From the NCBI GenBank assembly GCA_031216915.1, contig CM062297.1, forward strand, positions 364,635,704-364,699,703: a stretch of DNA of 64,000 bases, written 5' to 3'. The translations under genes were made by a program, and so were the position numbers. The notes beneath the pieces were generated by a model. The model was not told the DNA's origin, did not search any database, and worked only from the letters and a program-made list of their open reading frames with translations. Shown here piece by piece: positions 21,564 to 32,624 of this stretch (the stretch's first letter is position 1; each line of letters begins with the position of its first letter). This DNA comes from Pictodentalium vernedei. Lineage: Eukaryota > Mollusca > Scaphopoda > Dentaliida > Dentaliidae.

Positions 21564-23785
21564 TCAGCTGTCTGAATTAATAATAATAATAATTGATTTT
21601 GTAAAAGCGTAAAACCACGAAGAGTGCCCTAAAACGCTTCACAGAAATAAAATACACTTTTCTGAAAATAAAGAGTCACATGTTTCAGTTTCCTCTAGGG
21701 AGGTTCAGGAGAATGCTTCAGTAAATAGGAACGTTTTAAGATTTCTCTTGAAGATGTTGATAGTTTCTGAATTTCTGACACTAATAGGCAACGCATTCCA
21801 CAATCTTGGACCCACGATGGAGAACACACGATCATTAGCTACATTAGATCTGCTAAAAGGTATGACTAGTTGAATTTGATCTTTAGATCTCAGACTGCGT
21901 GATGGAGTGTATACAGTGATGAGCTCTTGCAGGTAAACTGGAGCCAATTTGTGGATACATTTGAATACTAAGATCAATATTTTGAAATTAATTCTCTGTT
22001 TAACTGGAAGCCAATGTAATTGTCTTAAAACAGGTGTTATGTGTTCAGAGCATTTGGTACCAGTAATTATCCTAGCAGCAATATTCTGAACTTTTTGAAG
22101 CTTCTGAATCAAATACTGCAGCAGCCCCACTAACACTGAATTACAATAGTCTAGTTGTGAGGTGATGAAGGAATGCACAAGTGTTTCAAGTGCTGACTGG
22201 TTAAGATAAGTTCTCAGTCTTCCAATATTCCGAAGCTGCCAGTAACATTTTTGACATATTTTATTGATATGGATGTCTAGCTTTAAATTTGAGTCCATAA
22301 TCAGTCCAATATTCCTGGCCGATTCACTTTTCATGGTGATGTTGTTTCCAACCTGAATTGATGTAACAGTGGGTGCAGGCATGCGAACCCTGGAGATCAC
22401 TAAGAATTCTGTTTTGGAGTCATTCATTTTCAGTTTAAAATCTATTATCCATTCCCACACCAGATTTATGCAAGTTTCCATGTTGCTGACTGCAGTGATT
22501 GAGTCACTTTGAAGAGATGAATTAAATGTAATGTACAGTTGGGTATCATCAGCATACAGATGATATGATATGCCATGCCTTTTAAGAAGACGACCCAGAG
22601 AAGAAGTGTACAGAGTAAACAGAAGTGGACCAAGAACTGAGCCCTGAGGAACACCACACTTTAATATCTTGCTTTCTGAACCGGTCTTGTTGATATATAT
22701 TTGTTGACTGCGACCTTCTAGATATGATGCAAACCATGATAAGACAGTTCCACATATACCATGCTGTGTCAATGTCTGCAAAAGAATATCATGGTCGACT
22801 GTGTCGAATGCTGCTGACAAATCCAAGAGAACAAGCAGTACAGCCTTACCCTCAGACACTGATTTAACAATGTTGTTGTTGACTCACAGTAAAGCTGTAT
22901 CTGTACTGTGATTGGCTCTGTATCCAGACTGGAAAGGCTCTAAAAGATCATTTTCATGCAGATGTTTTTTGAGTTGTGAAGCAACAACCTTTTCCGATAA
23001 TTTAGACAGGAAGGAGAGGTTCGATACTAGTCGATAATTCATCAGGTTGTCAAGATTAAGAGATGGCTTCTTGATGAGTGAAGTAACAAGTGCTTTTTTT
23101 CAGTGGGCGTGGAACAAATCCCTCATGAAGGGATGCAGATATAATAGATGATATGGCTGGCAGAAGATGATCTATTGTCTCTTTCAGAAGGAATGTTGGA
23201 ATTTCATCTAGATCATTGGATTTATTGGATGATGACAAAATCATTTTTCGAATATCTTCTTCCAAGATAGTGTGAAAACTGGAAAAATCTCTTTTTATGT
23301 CAAGTTGATCAAACTCTGGTGGTTCACGTGATGGTATACTAACCAGGATTAATTGAATTTTCGTTATGAAAAAATCACTGAATTTTTCCAGAATTTCATT
23401 GGTATTTAGATGATCTGGGAGAATGATTTTTTGTTTTTTACCAAGGAGACTATTGGTTACAGAGAATAACACCCTAGTATTTGATGACTCCTCTATCAGA
23501 GAATTGTAGTACTCCCTTTTCGCTTTTTTGATGATCTTATTAGTTGTATTTCTTTGGTGGCAGAACATCTGCCGGTGAATCTCAAGCTTTGTTTTGTTGT
23601 ATAGATGCTCAAGTCTGTGACGCTGTTGTTTAGCAGCTCTAACGTCTTCTGCAAACCACTCCAATTTTTCCCTATTAGTTATAACTTTTGACTTTGGTGG
23701 AGCATGTTCAGCCAATTCTATGAATTGTGTTACAAAAAAAAAAAAATAACAAAGAACTTGTTCTGGATTTCAGCCGTCTGCGTTA
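21564..23785 (-). mobile_element. 5'-truncated CR1/L2-type LINE
   Basis: Minus-strand non-LTR retrotransposon. The coding part (reverse transcriptase and the linker before it) lies at 21705-23735. The 3' UTR ends with a TTTTACGC-type motif and an ATT-repeat tail (21577-21598 on the plus strand). The endonuclease is missing through 5' truncation. A diverged 16-bp pair TCAGCTGTCTGAATTA (21564-21579) and TCAGCCGTCTGCGTTA (23770-23785) may be the target duplication. Confidence 0.88.
21705..23735 (-). pseudogene. LINE ORF2 remnant: linker and reverse transcriptase
   Basis: The upstream block (23056-23735) has the pre-RT linker (APPKSKVITNREKLEWF, SNDLDEIPTFLLKE). The next block contains NYRLVSNLSFLSKLSEK and FQSGYRANHSTDTALL. 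The last 384 codons (21705-22859) hold RT motifs A (LDLSAAFDTVDH), B (GVPQGSVLGPLLF), C (YADDTQLY, catalytic Asp pair intact), D (NDSKTEFLVI), and the C-terminal LHWLPVKQRINFKI and PRLWNALP blocks. Two defects separate it from an open frame: one base missing in a poly-A run near 23095, and a TGA at 22884-22886 where Arg is expected (CGA to TGA, a likely CpG decay). The catalytic core is otherwise intact, so the copy is fairly young. It would have copied RNA into DNA at a nicked target. No endonuclease remains. Confidence 0.9.
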
Positions 23786-24345
23786 TCGTAACAAGGCTGA
23801 ACATTATCTATCATACTCGTCCATATATTAAAGGAACCATTTATCAACCAAAGAAAGAGTACGGAGAAAATAGGAGTTCTAAGATATATCGCCAAGATTT
23901 TCTTTTTTCAATTACTTCGACAGTCAGGAAATGGAAAGTACCAACCATGTACATTGTTTAGGTACATGAACCTTTGTCCGTAGTTTCACAGTACTTGAGT
24001 TATCCCGAGTTGAATTTCCACTCAGTGGGTGTTTCTAAATGCATCCACGTACTGAGTTTGAGCGTGCATCAGTTACTGAACAACTGTAGACAAAATTTGG
24101 ATTGTCTACAGAACAAGACAAGTTTTAATTGAAAAAAAAGAGATGGGTCGAGTTGGATTAGGAACGAAAATTCCAATACACCCAGTTATAAAAATTCTAA
24201 AACGCGAGCACGTGTTTGAATGTTGGGGAAAAACTTTGTCCCTGTGAACTAACATGCTTCCTGCTGTATTCTTTCAAACATTATTGATGAATAAATAGCT
24301 AAAATACACACCTTATTGCTTTTATTTGTCATTTCAACAGGCTTT
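23786..24345. other. No gene seen
   Basis: Unassigned sequence inside the large TA-flanked unit. Confidence 0.4.
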
Positions 24346-24351
24346 CCTTTA

Positions 24352-24508
24352 CGAATTTTGTTCAGTAACACGTGCATGCAAATGATTCACCCAAAACAAC
24401 TGCCTCTCTGGTGAGTGAACGTCCAACCACCAAAGCGACTTATCACTGATTTTTGTTGGCTGCAACTCCATAGGTAAACAGCCTAATTTTCCAGGACAAC
24501 TGAATTCC
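24352..24508 (-). CDS. Possible single exon, unknown protein
   Basis: A minus-strand open segment has a possible acceptor (GAATTCAG before TTGTCC) and donor (AATTC|GTAAAG). It reads through MELQPTKISDKSLWWLDVHS and FWVNHLHARV. The composition looks protein-like and not repeat-like, but no family is recognised and the polypyrimidine tract is weak. It lies inside a transposon-like unit, so it may be captured host sequence or chance. Confidence 0.25.
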
Positions 24509-24539
24509 AGAACTACATGCCTGATTGACATTGCTGTAG

Positions 24540-25055
24540 TTATTTATTTATTTTACTTATTTAAAATTTTCAATTTATTACTTTGATTAACGCCAAGCAT
24601 AATTCCAACTGTTCCCAGGCTGCCCAGTGATGGGGGTGAGGGGCGGGGAGGCACCACTTGTTCAGATACTCTATTTTGCATAATCACTGTCCCTGTGGCT
24701 TTGGAGCTTTTAAAACAACATTTTAATGTTTATTATTAAGCCCTTGAAAAGATAATTAATGGAGTGTGTGTGTGGGGTGGGGGGGGGGGGGGTGGGGGGG
24801 GCTGCAGTTTGTGTGCTTATAGGCCTAATTATTAGTGCAGGCTCATTACACACATGCAATTATGACAGCTATAACATCTCTTTCTGGGAGCCAAGTTTTT
24901 GGTCTGTATAATTTGGTTTTTATTGGGGGTGTAGGGTCCATGAGAAATGAGTCATCAACGGTCACAGATCAAGCGAATGACATACGTTGTATTGAATGTG
25001 TCCCAAGACAGCTCTAGCATGTATGCGATTAGACGATCATAAATGGGGTTATAAT
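24540..25055. other. No gene; G-run at 24775-24801
   Basis: Unassigned, with a near-uninterrupted G tract. Confidence 0.4.
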
Positions 25056-25807
25056 ACCAAAATTTAAATTTTATAGTAAATTTCCTTTCTTATAATTATT
25101 ATACCTACCACAATTGTTTACTACAGGCTTGCACTACAGTGGAAGTCCCTAACTCAGATAATATACTCTCTATTTTTGTCTTTCCCAAGCAATTTGGGAA
25201 AGAAATGTGGTGCAAAAGCACCAAGAAAAAATAAGGCAAAACTGGGTCGAGTGCAACCAGCGCAGACCCAGTACGGGACGCTCTCTTCCAAGTACAACTC
25301 CACGACTTCCGTTGCCAGTGCTCATATGCGTTGCTAATGACTCATTCTTTTTGAATCTGCCAACATTAGAGTTATGTGATCAGCAGGGAGGAGGGATTCT
25401 TACCTGTATAAGAAGACGGGAGGGCCTCCATATAAACAATTGTGGTAGGTATAATAAGAAAGGAAATTTACTATAAAATTTAAATTTCTTATCAACCTAC
25501 CCACAATTGTTTACTACAGGCTGAATAGAAGACAATGGGCTGAAGAGAATCGCATAACCAACCCACACATAACCCAAGTGCACTGGAACCGTGAACAGAC
25601 GGAAGAAGTTCCGAGGCTTATCAACCATAGCGTCACAATCATTAGTAAAAGACAATGAGAGATGAGGCATATGGGTCTGTGTGACACAGACAGAAAAGGG
25701 CAGTAACAGCACAGAGCTGAAACTGACCTTCAAGAAGCCTAATGGCTAGGGCAGACAACAAAAAAATCTGCAGAAAAGGAATCCCGCCGACACCTAATTC
25801 TAACACT

Positions 25808-26258
25808 TAGATGTGAGTCTTCCATGGAAGACATGTGTCGCCTAGCATTTCAGACAGAATTCTAAGTGGAAAAGGGGCATAACTTTGGAAAAAATACAGC
25901 GGATCAAAAAATAAAATAGGAGGTGCACAATGCCATTATGTGATAAAGAATCACTGAAAGTTTCATCAAAATCCATTCATAGGTTAAAGAGGAGTGGTGG
26001 ATAAGAGAAGCCTGGCGTTTCAGACAGAATTCTAAGTGGAAAAGGGGCATAACTCTGGAAAAAATACAGCGGATCAAAAAATAAAATAGGAGGTGCACAA
26101 TGCCATGATGTGATAAAGAATCACTGAAAGTTTCATCAAAATCCATTCATAGGTTAAAGAGGAGTGGCGGATAAGAGAAAGTGTGACGCGGACGACGCAA
26201 GACGACAAAAGTAATCCCTATATGTCGCTTCCCACTTCATGGGGCAGCGACACAACAA
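25808..26258 (+). mobile_element. Hairpin-ended element, GTCTTCCATGGAAGAC family
   Basis: The 5' side has the perfect palindrome GTCTTCCATGGAAGAC followed by ATGTGTCGCC. Two ~172-bp units follow (CATTTCAGACAGAATTCTAA near 25848; GCGTTTCAGACAGAATTC near 26012; GGATCAAAAAATAAAATAGG in each). The 3' end is a hairpin TGTCGCTTCCC / GGGGCAGCGACA. This end has no CTAA, unlike the other families. Confidence 0.65.
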
Positions 26259-26378
26259 TTAGAAAAAATGAACAATTTTAACATTTACAATAATTGTGAA
26301 AAATTAAGTCCGAAACCGCATGGCTCACGAAAACCACGCGCGACTCGGATAAAGAACAAATAATACATTATGGAGAAT

Positions 26379-26603
26379 TGTTTGTTTGTTTGTTGGTGGT
26401 TAACGTCACATATTTATGCACCATGGCTAATCGTGACACAACTTGGAGATGAAGTCAAGTTTAGTCAATCATTGATCTACATGTTGCCCATTTTAGAGGA
26501 CTTTCACCCCAAGCATTGGTGACTGGGTCCTATTTTACTAGTAAAGCGGAACTGGTTTACCACAGTAAACAAGTGCGGCTTACTTCCCGGGGTTCCCACG
26601 GGG
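26379..26603 (-). mobile_element. SINE-like repeat, second family, with target duplication
   Basis: The left side has a TTTG-repeat tail, GTCACATATTTATGCACCAT and GGCTAATCGTGAC. The body matches 18430-18690. The 12-bp duplication ATTATGGAGAAT lies at 26367-26378 and 26604-26615. It inserted into the DIRS copy. Confidence 0.8.
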
Positions 26604-26634
26604 AATTATGGAGAATAATTGTATAGAGAATATA

Positions 26635-27390
26635 AACTAGAGGTACTGTGAGCAAACTCACAAAGTGATACCCCCCCCCCCCCCCCCCCCCCGCGCCTGA
26701 AATGTATAAGTTAGATTATCTCCCCTTGGAAATGTCAGAACGGAATTATATTATTATATTGCTTCATGCACATCTTCATATGGAGTTCTTCCATTGTGTA
26801 AAGTTTCATGAAAATTCTTCAAATGGTTTAGGAGGAGTTGCGCTTACAAGGATGGACAGACGGTATAAGTTAGATTATCTCCCCTTGGAAATGTCAGAAG
26901 GGAATTATATTACTTCATGCACATCTTCATATGCAGTTCTTCCATTGTGTAAAGTTTCATGAAAATTCTTCAAACGGTTTAGGAGGAGTTGTGCTTACAA
27001 GGATGGACAGACGATATAAGTTAGATTATCTCCCCTTGGAAATGTCAGAACGGAATTATATTGCTTTATGCACATCTTCATATGGAGTTCTTCCATTGTG
27101 TAAAGTTTCATGAAAATTGTTCAAACGGTTTAGGAGGAGTTGCGCTTACAAGGATGGTCAGATGGACAGATTATCTCCCCTTGGAAATGTCAGAACGGAA
27201 TTATATTGCTTCATGCACATTCCCGTATGGAGTTCTTTCATTGTGTAAAGTTTCATGAAAATTCTTCAAACGGTTTAGGAGGAGTTGCGCTTACGATGGA
27301 TGGACAGACGGACAGATGGACAGACGCAGACGGACGGGCAGGGTGATTCCTATATACCCCCCAAACTTTGTTTGCGGGGGGTATAATAAA
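26635..27390 (+). mobile_element. Hairpin-ended tandem-repeat element, ACTAGAGGTACTGTGAG family
   Basis: The 5' palindrome is GTGAGCAAACTCAC, then a 22-nt C run. Four units of 145-160 bp start near 26711, 26871, 27023 and 27168 (AGATTATCTCCCCTTGG). They are followed by a GGACAGACGG run and a terminal hairpin (TATACCCCCC / GGGGGGTATA). The four similar short open frames arise from the repeat and are not genes. Confidence 0.8.
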
Positions 27391-28104
27391 ACAGTTCCTG
27401 ATAAGCAAAAAAGGATACTTGGATCCAACTTGATGCAGGAGACAACAATCAATAAGCAGGATGAACACTGATACGAGTGCAGAAGAACATCTCGTCACAT
27501 GGCGGACGAAAAAAAGAATGAGTCATTAGCCACGCATATGAGCACTGGCAACAGAAGTCGTGGAGTTGTACTTGGAACAGAGCGTCCCGTACTGGGTCTG
27601 CGCCAGTTGAACTCGACCCAGTTTTGGCTTATTTTTTCTTGGTGCTTTTGCACCACTTTTCTTTCCCAAATTGCTTGGGAAAGACAAAAATAGAGAGTAT
27701 ATTATCCGAGTTAGGGACTTCCACTGTAGTGCAAGCCTGTAGTAAAAAATTGTGGGTAGGTTGACAAGAAATACCCGAATATTATTCATTTTGTTCCATC
27801 CCATTTCCTAATTTCTCTGTTGACTCCTCACTACAGGTTGCACTCACGCAAAATGGATCTTCCCAGGCCGTCATAAGATGGTTAATTTTTATTATTACCA
27901 CTCATCTATAAGTTACTAGTCGATTAACATAAGTTTGGAAGCCCGTTAAAACTCCATAATTTCAGTGACGCCATTCGACGGAGCCAGGCCGCGGGCGATA
28001 ATGGTATAAATAGCCATTAGCGGCCCGGCTATTTTTAGATTCAAGTTAGCTGTAACAGGGAGTGGTAATAATAGTAATAACATGATTGTTGTCAGTCATC
28101 ATGA

Positions 28105-28235
28105 TTCATTAGCGGCCCTGCAGCAATGATGAACAGCCCTTGGGCTTATTAATGGCCCTCGACTTCGTCTTGGGCCTTTAATAAACCCTCGGGCTGGTCA
28201 TCATTGCTGCAGGGCCCCTAATGAACCATAATGCC
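28105..28235. repeat. Long imperfect palindrome, ~60-bp arms
   Basis: The left arm (CATTAGCGGCCCTGCAGCAA onwards) and right-arm complement agree over ~60 bp with a few mismatches and a short TTCGT loop near 28170. Mismatches are G/U-compatible in part. It lies in the right part of the 9.8-kb unit. Confidence 0.75.
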
Positions 28236-28239
28236 TTCC

Positions 28240-28860
28240 AAAATCATGTTATTGTTATATTATTTCGTTTTGAACACCAGACATGGTTTACCTGCTGAGC
28301 TTTAGGATTACGTTCAGATGCCAATTAGGTGAAACTTTTGTTTGCTTTTTAACCCAATAATGAGCGGGGTTTTCCTTTTCATTGTTTTCGGTTTTGTCCG
28401 ATGGACATATTTTCAATGTGCATATTAGCCCCATTAGTTACAACCTATTATTCGGAATAATCGCTCTTGCATTTATTTGCCCAAAACAAAAACGTGTCAA
28501 TGGCGTCTGTATTTGGGGAGGAGAGAAGGTTTTGATTATCTTCCACCCTGTTCATCTGTCCTTGATGGTGTTGATATACATGTAAATTGTTCATTCAGCA
28601 AGATAGCATATTGAGAGTTATTTGCGACAGGAGAACAGATTTGTCTCGTGCATCTTCAGTTAATAAATTATCCGCCATCAGCCATCAACCATTTGAAACG
28701 ACACCATTTTTAGGAGTTGGACCGATCTCATGAAATAAGTTTGCGACAGTGATCTCCATGACTGTCGGTCGACTTTAGCTTGCAGACGATATAGACATGT
28801 ATGCACCTTTCTTCTGTTTCTCACGCCAATGTCCCGTTGTGAAGGTAATTATTTTGTCGC
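28240..28860. other. No gene seen
   Basis: Unassigned, within the large TA-flanked unit. Confidence 0.4.
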
Positions 28861-29102
28861 GCAGTTTATAAATTACTTTTGCTTATCTGCTACTACCGGC
28901 TCGCCCATTGGGAAGGATTAAGCTTAATTCGACCAACGTCATAAACGCGACTATGCATCATTGTTTATTAATCCTGTCCACTCAAGTCAACCGCGATCAG
29001 CCGGTGGACTATTAATTATAAGTACGGGACCAATGGGTGACGGCGCCGGTGTCAGTCCACCCAATGGGTGTTAGAGTACCATTACACTCTGTGTGTACTG
29101 TA

Positions 29103-29190
29103 TAATTAAGAACCCAAATATGAACCCAGGGATTTGGCTTGAACAAACTTGAATCTCTCTGAGGTTCTTTAAAACAATGTTAGCCTATTA
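29103..29190 (+). mobile_element. Continuation of the split ACAAGAGGCCC element
   Basis: GAACCCAAATATGAACCCAG and TTGGCTTGAACAAACTTGAA continue the unit broken at 19333. The end of the element is not found. Confidence 0.65.
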
Positions 29191-29332
29191 TTAACCACTT
29201 TTAACTAGAGGCAGAGAAAAATAACCAACTTTGGGTGTTTTTCAGTCAACATCTATAAATTACATGTATTAAGTTTATTTAACCCTTACGCTAACACTAA
29301 TAGGCACAGCATTTGCCAAAACAATTCAGAAT

Positions 29333-31122
29333 GAAAGTGTCAATGACACTGTAGCTCAACTTGTTAAGACATGTACTTGTATAGTATGTGACAAAGCAAC
29401 GACAAACATCTAGGTAATGACCTGATAACAAAGGTACATATAAAGTATTGTAATGGTCTGTACATAAATACTGACTGTAGCCTGTAACAAATGTATAAGT
29501 AAAGTATTGTAAAGGTGGGTGACAGTCAGATGCTAAACTAGAAAAGAAATATTTGAGTCCCAGAGTGAGTCTGACTGAACACCAAAATATTTGTTCTCAT
29601 AGCACAGTGATAACAAAGGCACCCCAAAACACACTTGTTCCTGTCCCAAGGTGAAAACAAAGGTACCCAAGAAGTTTCGTGAAGATCAGTTCATAAATAC
29701 AAGCTGTATAGAAGTTGTGACAAAAAACTGATTGGACCTAATTTTGGTACAAAATGGCCACTGGCAGCCATCTTGAATTTTGGACCACACCCAGAAACAC
29801 TCGTTCTCGTCCCAAGGTGATAACAAAGATACCCAAGAAGTTTCATGAAGATCAGTTGATAAATACAGCCTCTAGCCCGAGCCGTATTGACATGTGCACT
29901 TACAGCATATAAGTAGCACTGAATAAATCAAAGTTCATCTAATTTGCATAATTTCTGCCCGAGAAAAAAACCTGTACTATATGTGATGTATTCCATGTTA
30001 CTAAACATTCAAACAAAAATTTATTCAAATCAGAACATTCATACAGAAGTTCTGTACAAAAGACTGGTTGCACTAATTTTGGTACAAAATGGCTGCTGGT
30101 GGCCATCTTGAATTTCGGACCACACTCAAAAACACTCGTTCTCATCCCACGGTGATAACAAAGGTACTCAAGAAGTTTCGTAAAGATCGGTTCAGAAATA
30201 CGGCCTCTACCCTGAGCCGTATAGAAGTTGTGTACAAAAAACTGATTAGACCTAATTTCGGTACAAAATGGCCACTGGCAGCCATCTTGAATTTTGGACA
30301 GCACCCAGAAACACAGATAACAAAGGTACCCAAGATGTTTCGTGAAGATCGGTTCATAAATACAGACTCCAGCCCGAGCCGTATTGAAATGTGTACTTAC
30401 TGTGTGTAAGTAGCACTGAAAAAATCAAAGTTCATCTAATTTGCGTAATTTTTGCACCAGAAAAAACCTGTATTATATGTGATGTATTAAACATTCACAC
30501 AAAAAATTATTCAAATCAGCGCTTTCATATGGAAGTTCTGTGCAAAAATCTGATTGCACCTAAATTTGTACAAAATGGCTGCCATCAGCCATCTTGAATT
30601 TCGGACCGGACCCAAAAACACTCGTTCTCATCCCACGGTGATACCAAAGGTACCCAAGAAGTTTCGTAAAGATCGGTTCATAAATACAGCCTCTAGCCCG
30701 AGCCGTATTGGCATTTGCACTTACAGTGCTGAAAGTAACACTAAATACATCAAAGTTATTCTAATTTGCATAATTTACGCACGAGAAAAAAACCCGTATT
30801 ATATGTGATGCATCCCATGGTACTAAACATACATACAAAAAATTATTCAAATGAGCGCTTTCATATGGAAGTTCTGCACAAAAATCTGATTGTACCTAAT
30901 TTTGTACAAAATGGCTGCCGGCGGCCAACTTGAATTTCGGATCGGACCCAAAAACACTCGTTCTCGTCCCACGGTCATAACAAAGGTACCCAAGAAGTTT
31001 TGTAAAGATCTGTTCATAAATACGGCCTCTAGCCCCAGCCGTACTGAATTGTTGACAGACGGCCAGACGGACGACTGGCCATGGCATAATCTCAAATTTG
31101 GCTTTGCCAAAGTTGAGCTAAA
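29333..31122 (+). mobile_element. Hairpin-ended tandem-repeat element, AGTGTCAATGACACT family
   Basis: The 5' palindrome is AGTGTCAATGACACT, then GTAGCTCAACTTG. The body alternates ~165-bp modules (GGTACCCAAGAAGTTTCGTG, AGCCATCTTGAATTTTGGAC) with a ~150-bp spacer (CTAATTTGCATAATTTCTGC). The 3' hairpin TTTGGC-TTT-GCCAAA is followed by GTTGAGCTAA. It appears to sit within a TTAA MITE: TTAACCCTTACGCTAAC lies before it (29279) and CAAAAACATAACTTGTGACC after it. Confidence 0.8.
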
Positions 31123-31159
31123 AAATTAAATTTTTCTCCATTTTTGCCTCAAAAACATA

Positions 31160-32020
31160 ACTTGTGACCATGCAGCAGGCAGTTGTGATTTCAAAATCCT
31201 GTGGGCAGGGGGCAAGTTGTTGGCTGAAATAATTCAGGGAACGGTTCTGTGGAGGAGGGGGTGGAGGGGTGATATGGAAGAGGTTGTTGGGCAAACAGCA
31301 GATTCGGTTTGAATCAAAATGATGGGGGAAGTGGGGGGGGGGGGGGGGGGGGCAGGTTGGAGGGGGGAGGGGGTTCAGCCAGCCAGGGAACGGTTGGGCT
31401 ATTCCTATCATATTGTATAGCGAGTTGCAACTTCACAATTTTTGTTATTATTAGGCTAAGCAAGTGATATAAACAAGGCCTCATAATGGAATGAGAACGT
31501 TTCAGATGTGATTGAAAATTTGCTGTGCATTCCTCGGCGACTGAGAGGTATTTTCGGTATTTGGAGTTTTGAATTACGGTAATTTTACGAACAAATTTAT
31601 TCATGTTTTCCTGGTCGAATGCAGTAACAGCTATAAATTAATAAAATGTAAGCAATTTCAAAATGACTGTGTACATACACATCTCACACAAGTCTCAAAT
31701 TAACATAGCACGGAATTAATCATTTAAAAGAAAATCCAATTTGGCAACGACTTTCATTTCAATTTCCAGACTACTTCAGAAAATTAACATTGGTCATTTT
31801 GACCATTTTTTCGCCATTTTTTCTTTCATTGTCATCAATGATTAATTAACGAAGCGAACCTGACTCGAAATGATATTGACGAATGTCGGAGTCCAGTAAC
31901 AACACATTTCTTTTTCAAATGAGATGCGTCAGAGCTCAAAATTAGCTACCTTCGGCATTACACAATACAGGATTTTTGGCATGTTTAATTTGGTTTACAA
32001 GACTGTTCTGCACTAGTTAG
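31160..32020. other. No gene; G-run at 31328-31352
   Basis: Unassigned. Pro-rich open frames on the minus strand come from the G tracts. Confidence 0.45.
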
Positions 32021-32024
32021 CATA

Positions 32025-32276
32025 TTAACCCTTTACCTAACGCACAAGATATCAAAATTCATTATTATTAATTATTGTTTTTTTAACTTTTTCAAAACTT
32101 TCAACAAAATGATATTATATGACCCTCTTATTGGAACAAGCTCGATGAGCTTGTTCCAATGAAGGGTCACATGATACGGTTTTGTTGAAATTTAAAAAAA
32201 AAAAATTTCAACTGCTGACCGGTAAATTTAAAAATTGTGCTGCTGGATGCAGATGATTCATTACGTAAAGGGTTAA
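32025..32276. mobile_element. TTAA-ended palindromic MITE, subfamily A
   Basis: The ends are TTAACCCTTTACCTAACG and the complement of TTACGTAAAGGGTTAA. The core palindrome is around GGAACAAGCTCGATGAGCTT. Confidence 0.82.
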
Positions 32277-32301
32277 CTAATGAGCAATTTCTGCACTTGC
32301 C

Positions 32302-32326
32302 ATGACAGAACTTCTAGTTTTAACTG
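32302..32326. mobile_element. Solo right end of the CAGTTAAAACTAGAAG family
   Basis: ATGACAGAACTTCTAGTTTT then AACTGTA matches the right terminus at 14385-14407. No left partner was found. Confidence 0.6.
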
Positions 32327-32624
32327 TATGGTGATATGGCTCAAATGAGATAGATCACACAACTCATATTTAACGACAAGGGACAAAATCTCAGGTGCTG
32401 TTTTCATTTGTTTTTGTCAATTTGGTCCTGATTTCGCAATACTTTATTTATGAAATCTTGACCCACTGGTGCAAGGGTATCGCGACCAGATTGCTATTGG
32501 ATTGAGGAATAGGGCCGCAATGAAACCAACGATTAATCGTGATACGCTTGAACCGCGATACAACATTACTCATGATCCAATACATATTGTTGTTCCCTAT
32601 GTATCATGACACAATAAATATAAA

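Larger units (their letters stand above)
25060..27771 (-). mobile_element. DIRS-type element, internally reduced copy, fossil
   Basis: The left terminal block (25060-25480) and right terminal block (27500-27771) are inverted copies of each other, roughly 95% alike by eye. Inverted rather than direct terminal repeats are the mark of DIRS elements. The left block is itself bounded by a ~45-bp inverted pair (TTTATAGTAAATTTCC at 25070 and its complement near 25460). Reverse transcriptase sequence is absent. Later insertions are a tandem-repeat element (25808-26258), a SINE (26379-26603) and another repeat element (26635-27390). It is broken beyond function and of moderate age. Confidence 0.75.
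19336..29100. mobile_element. 9.8-kb TA-flanked inserted unit with CAGTAYRYMCAGAGTGTA ends
   Basis: The left end is CAGTATGCACAGAGTGTATT; the right-end complement is CAGTACACACAGAGTGTAAT. Both are followed by GGTACTC. TA duplications lie at 19334-19335 and 29101-29102. Subterminal copies of GGACAGGATTAA-like sequence occur on both sides. The flanks are two parts of one repeat element, which supports a single insertion. CAGT plus TA suggests Tc1/mariner-type ends, but 9.8 kb with no transposase frame is unusual. The inside holds the LINE and DIRS copy listed below. Confidence 0.7.

Noticed and set aside
24352-24508. Confident host exon call
   Set aside because: Splice signals are weak and no homologous family is recognised; kept only as a low-confidence feature.
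26702-27346. Series of similar short plus-strand proteins (YKLDYLPLEMSE-type)
   Set aside because: These are translations of the 145-160-bp tandem units of a hairpin-ended element, with the usual primer-like GGACAGACGG run; not genes.
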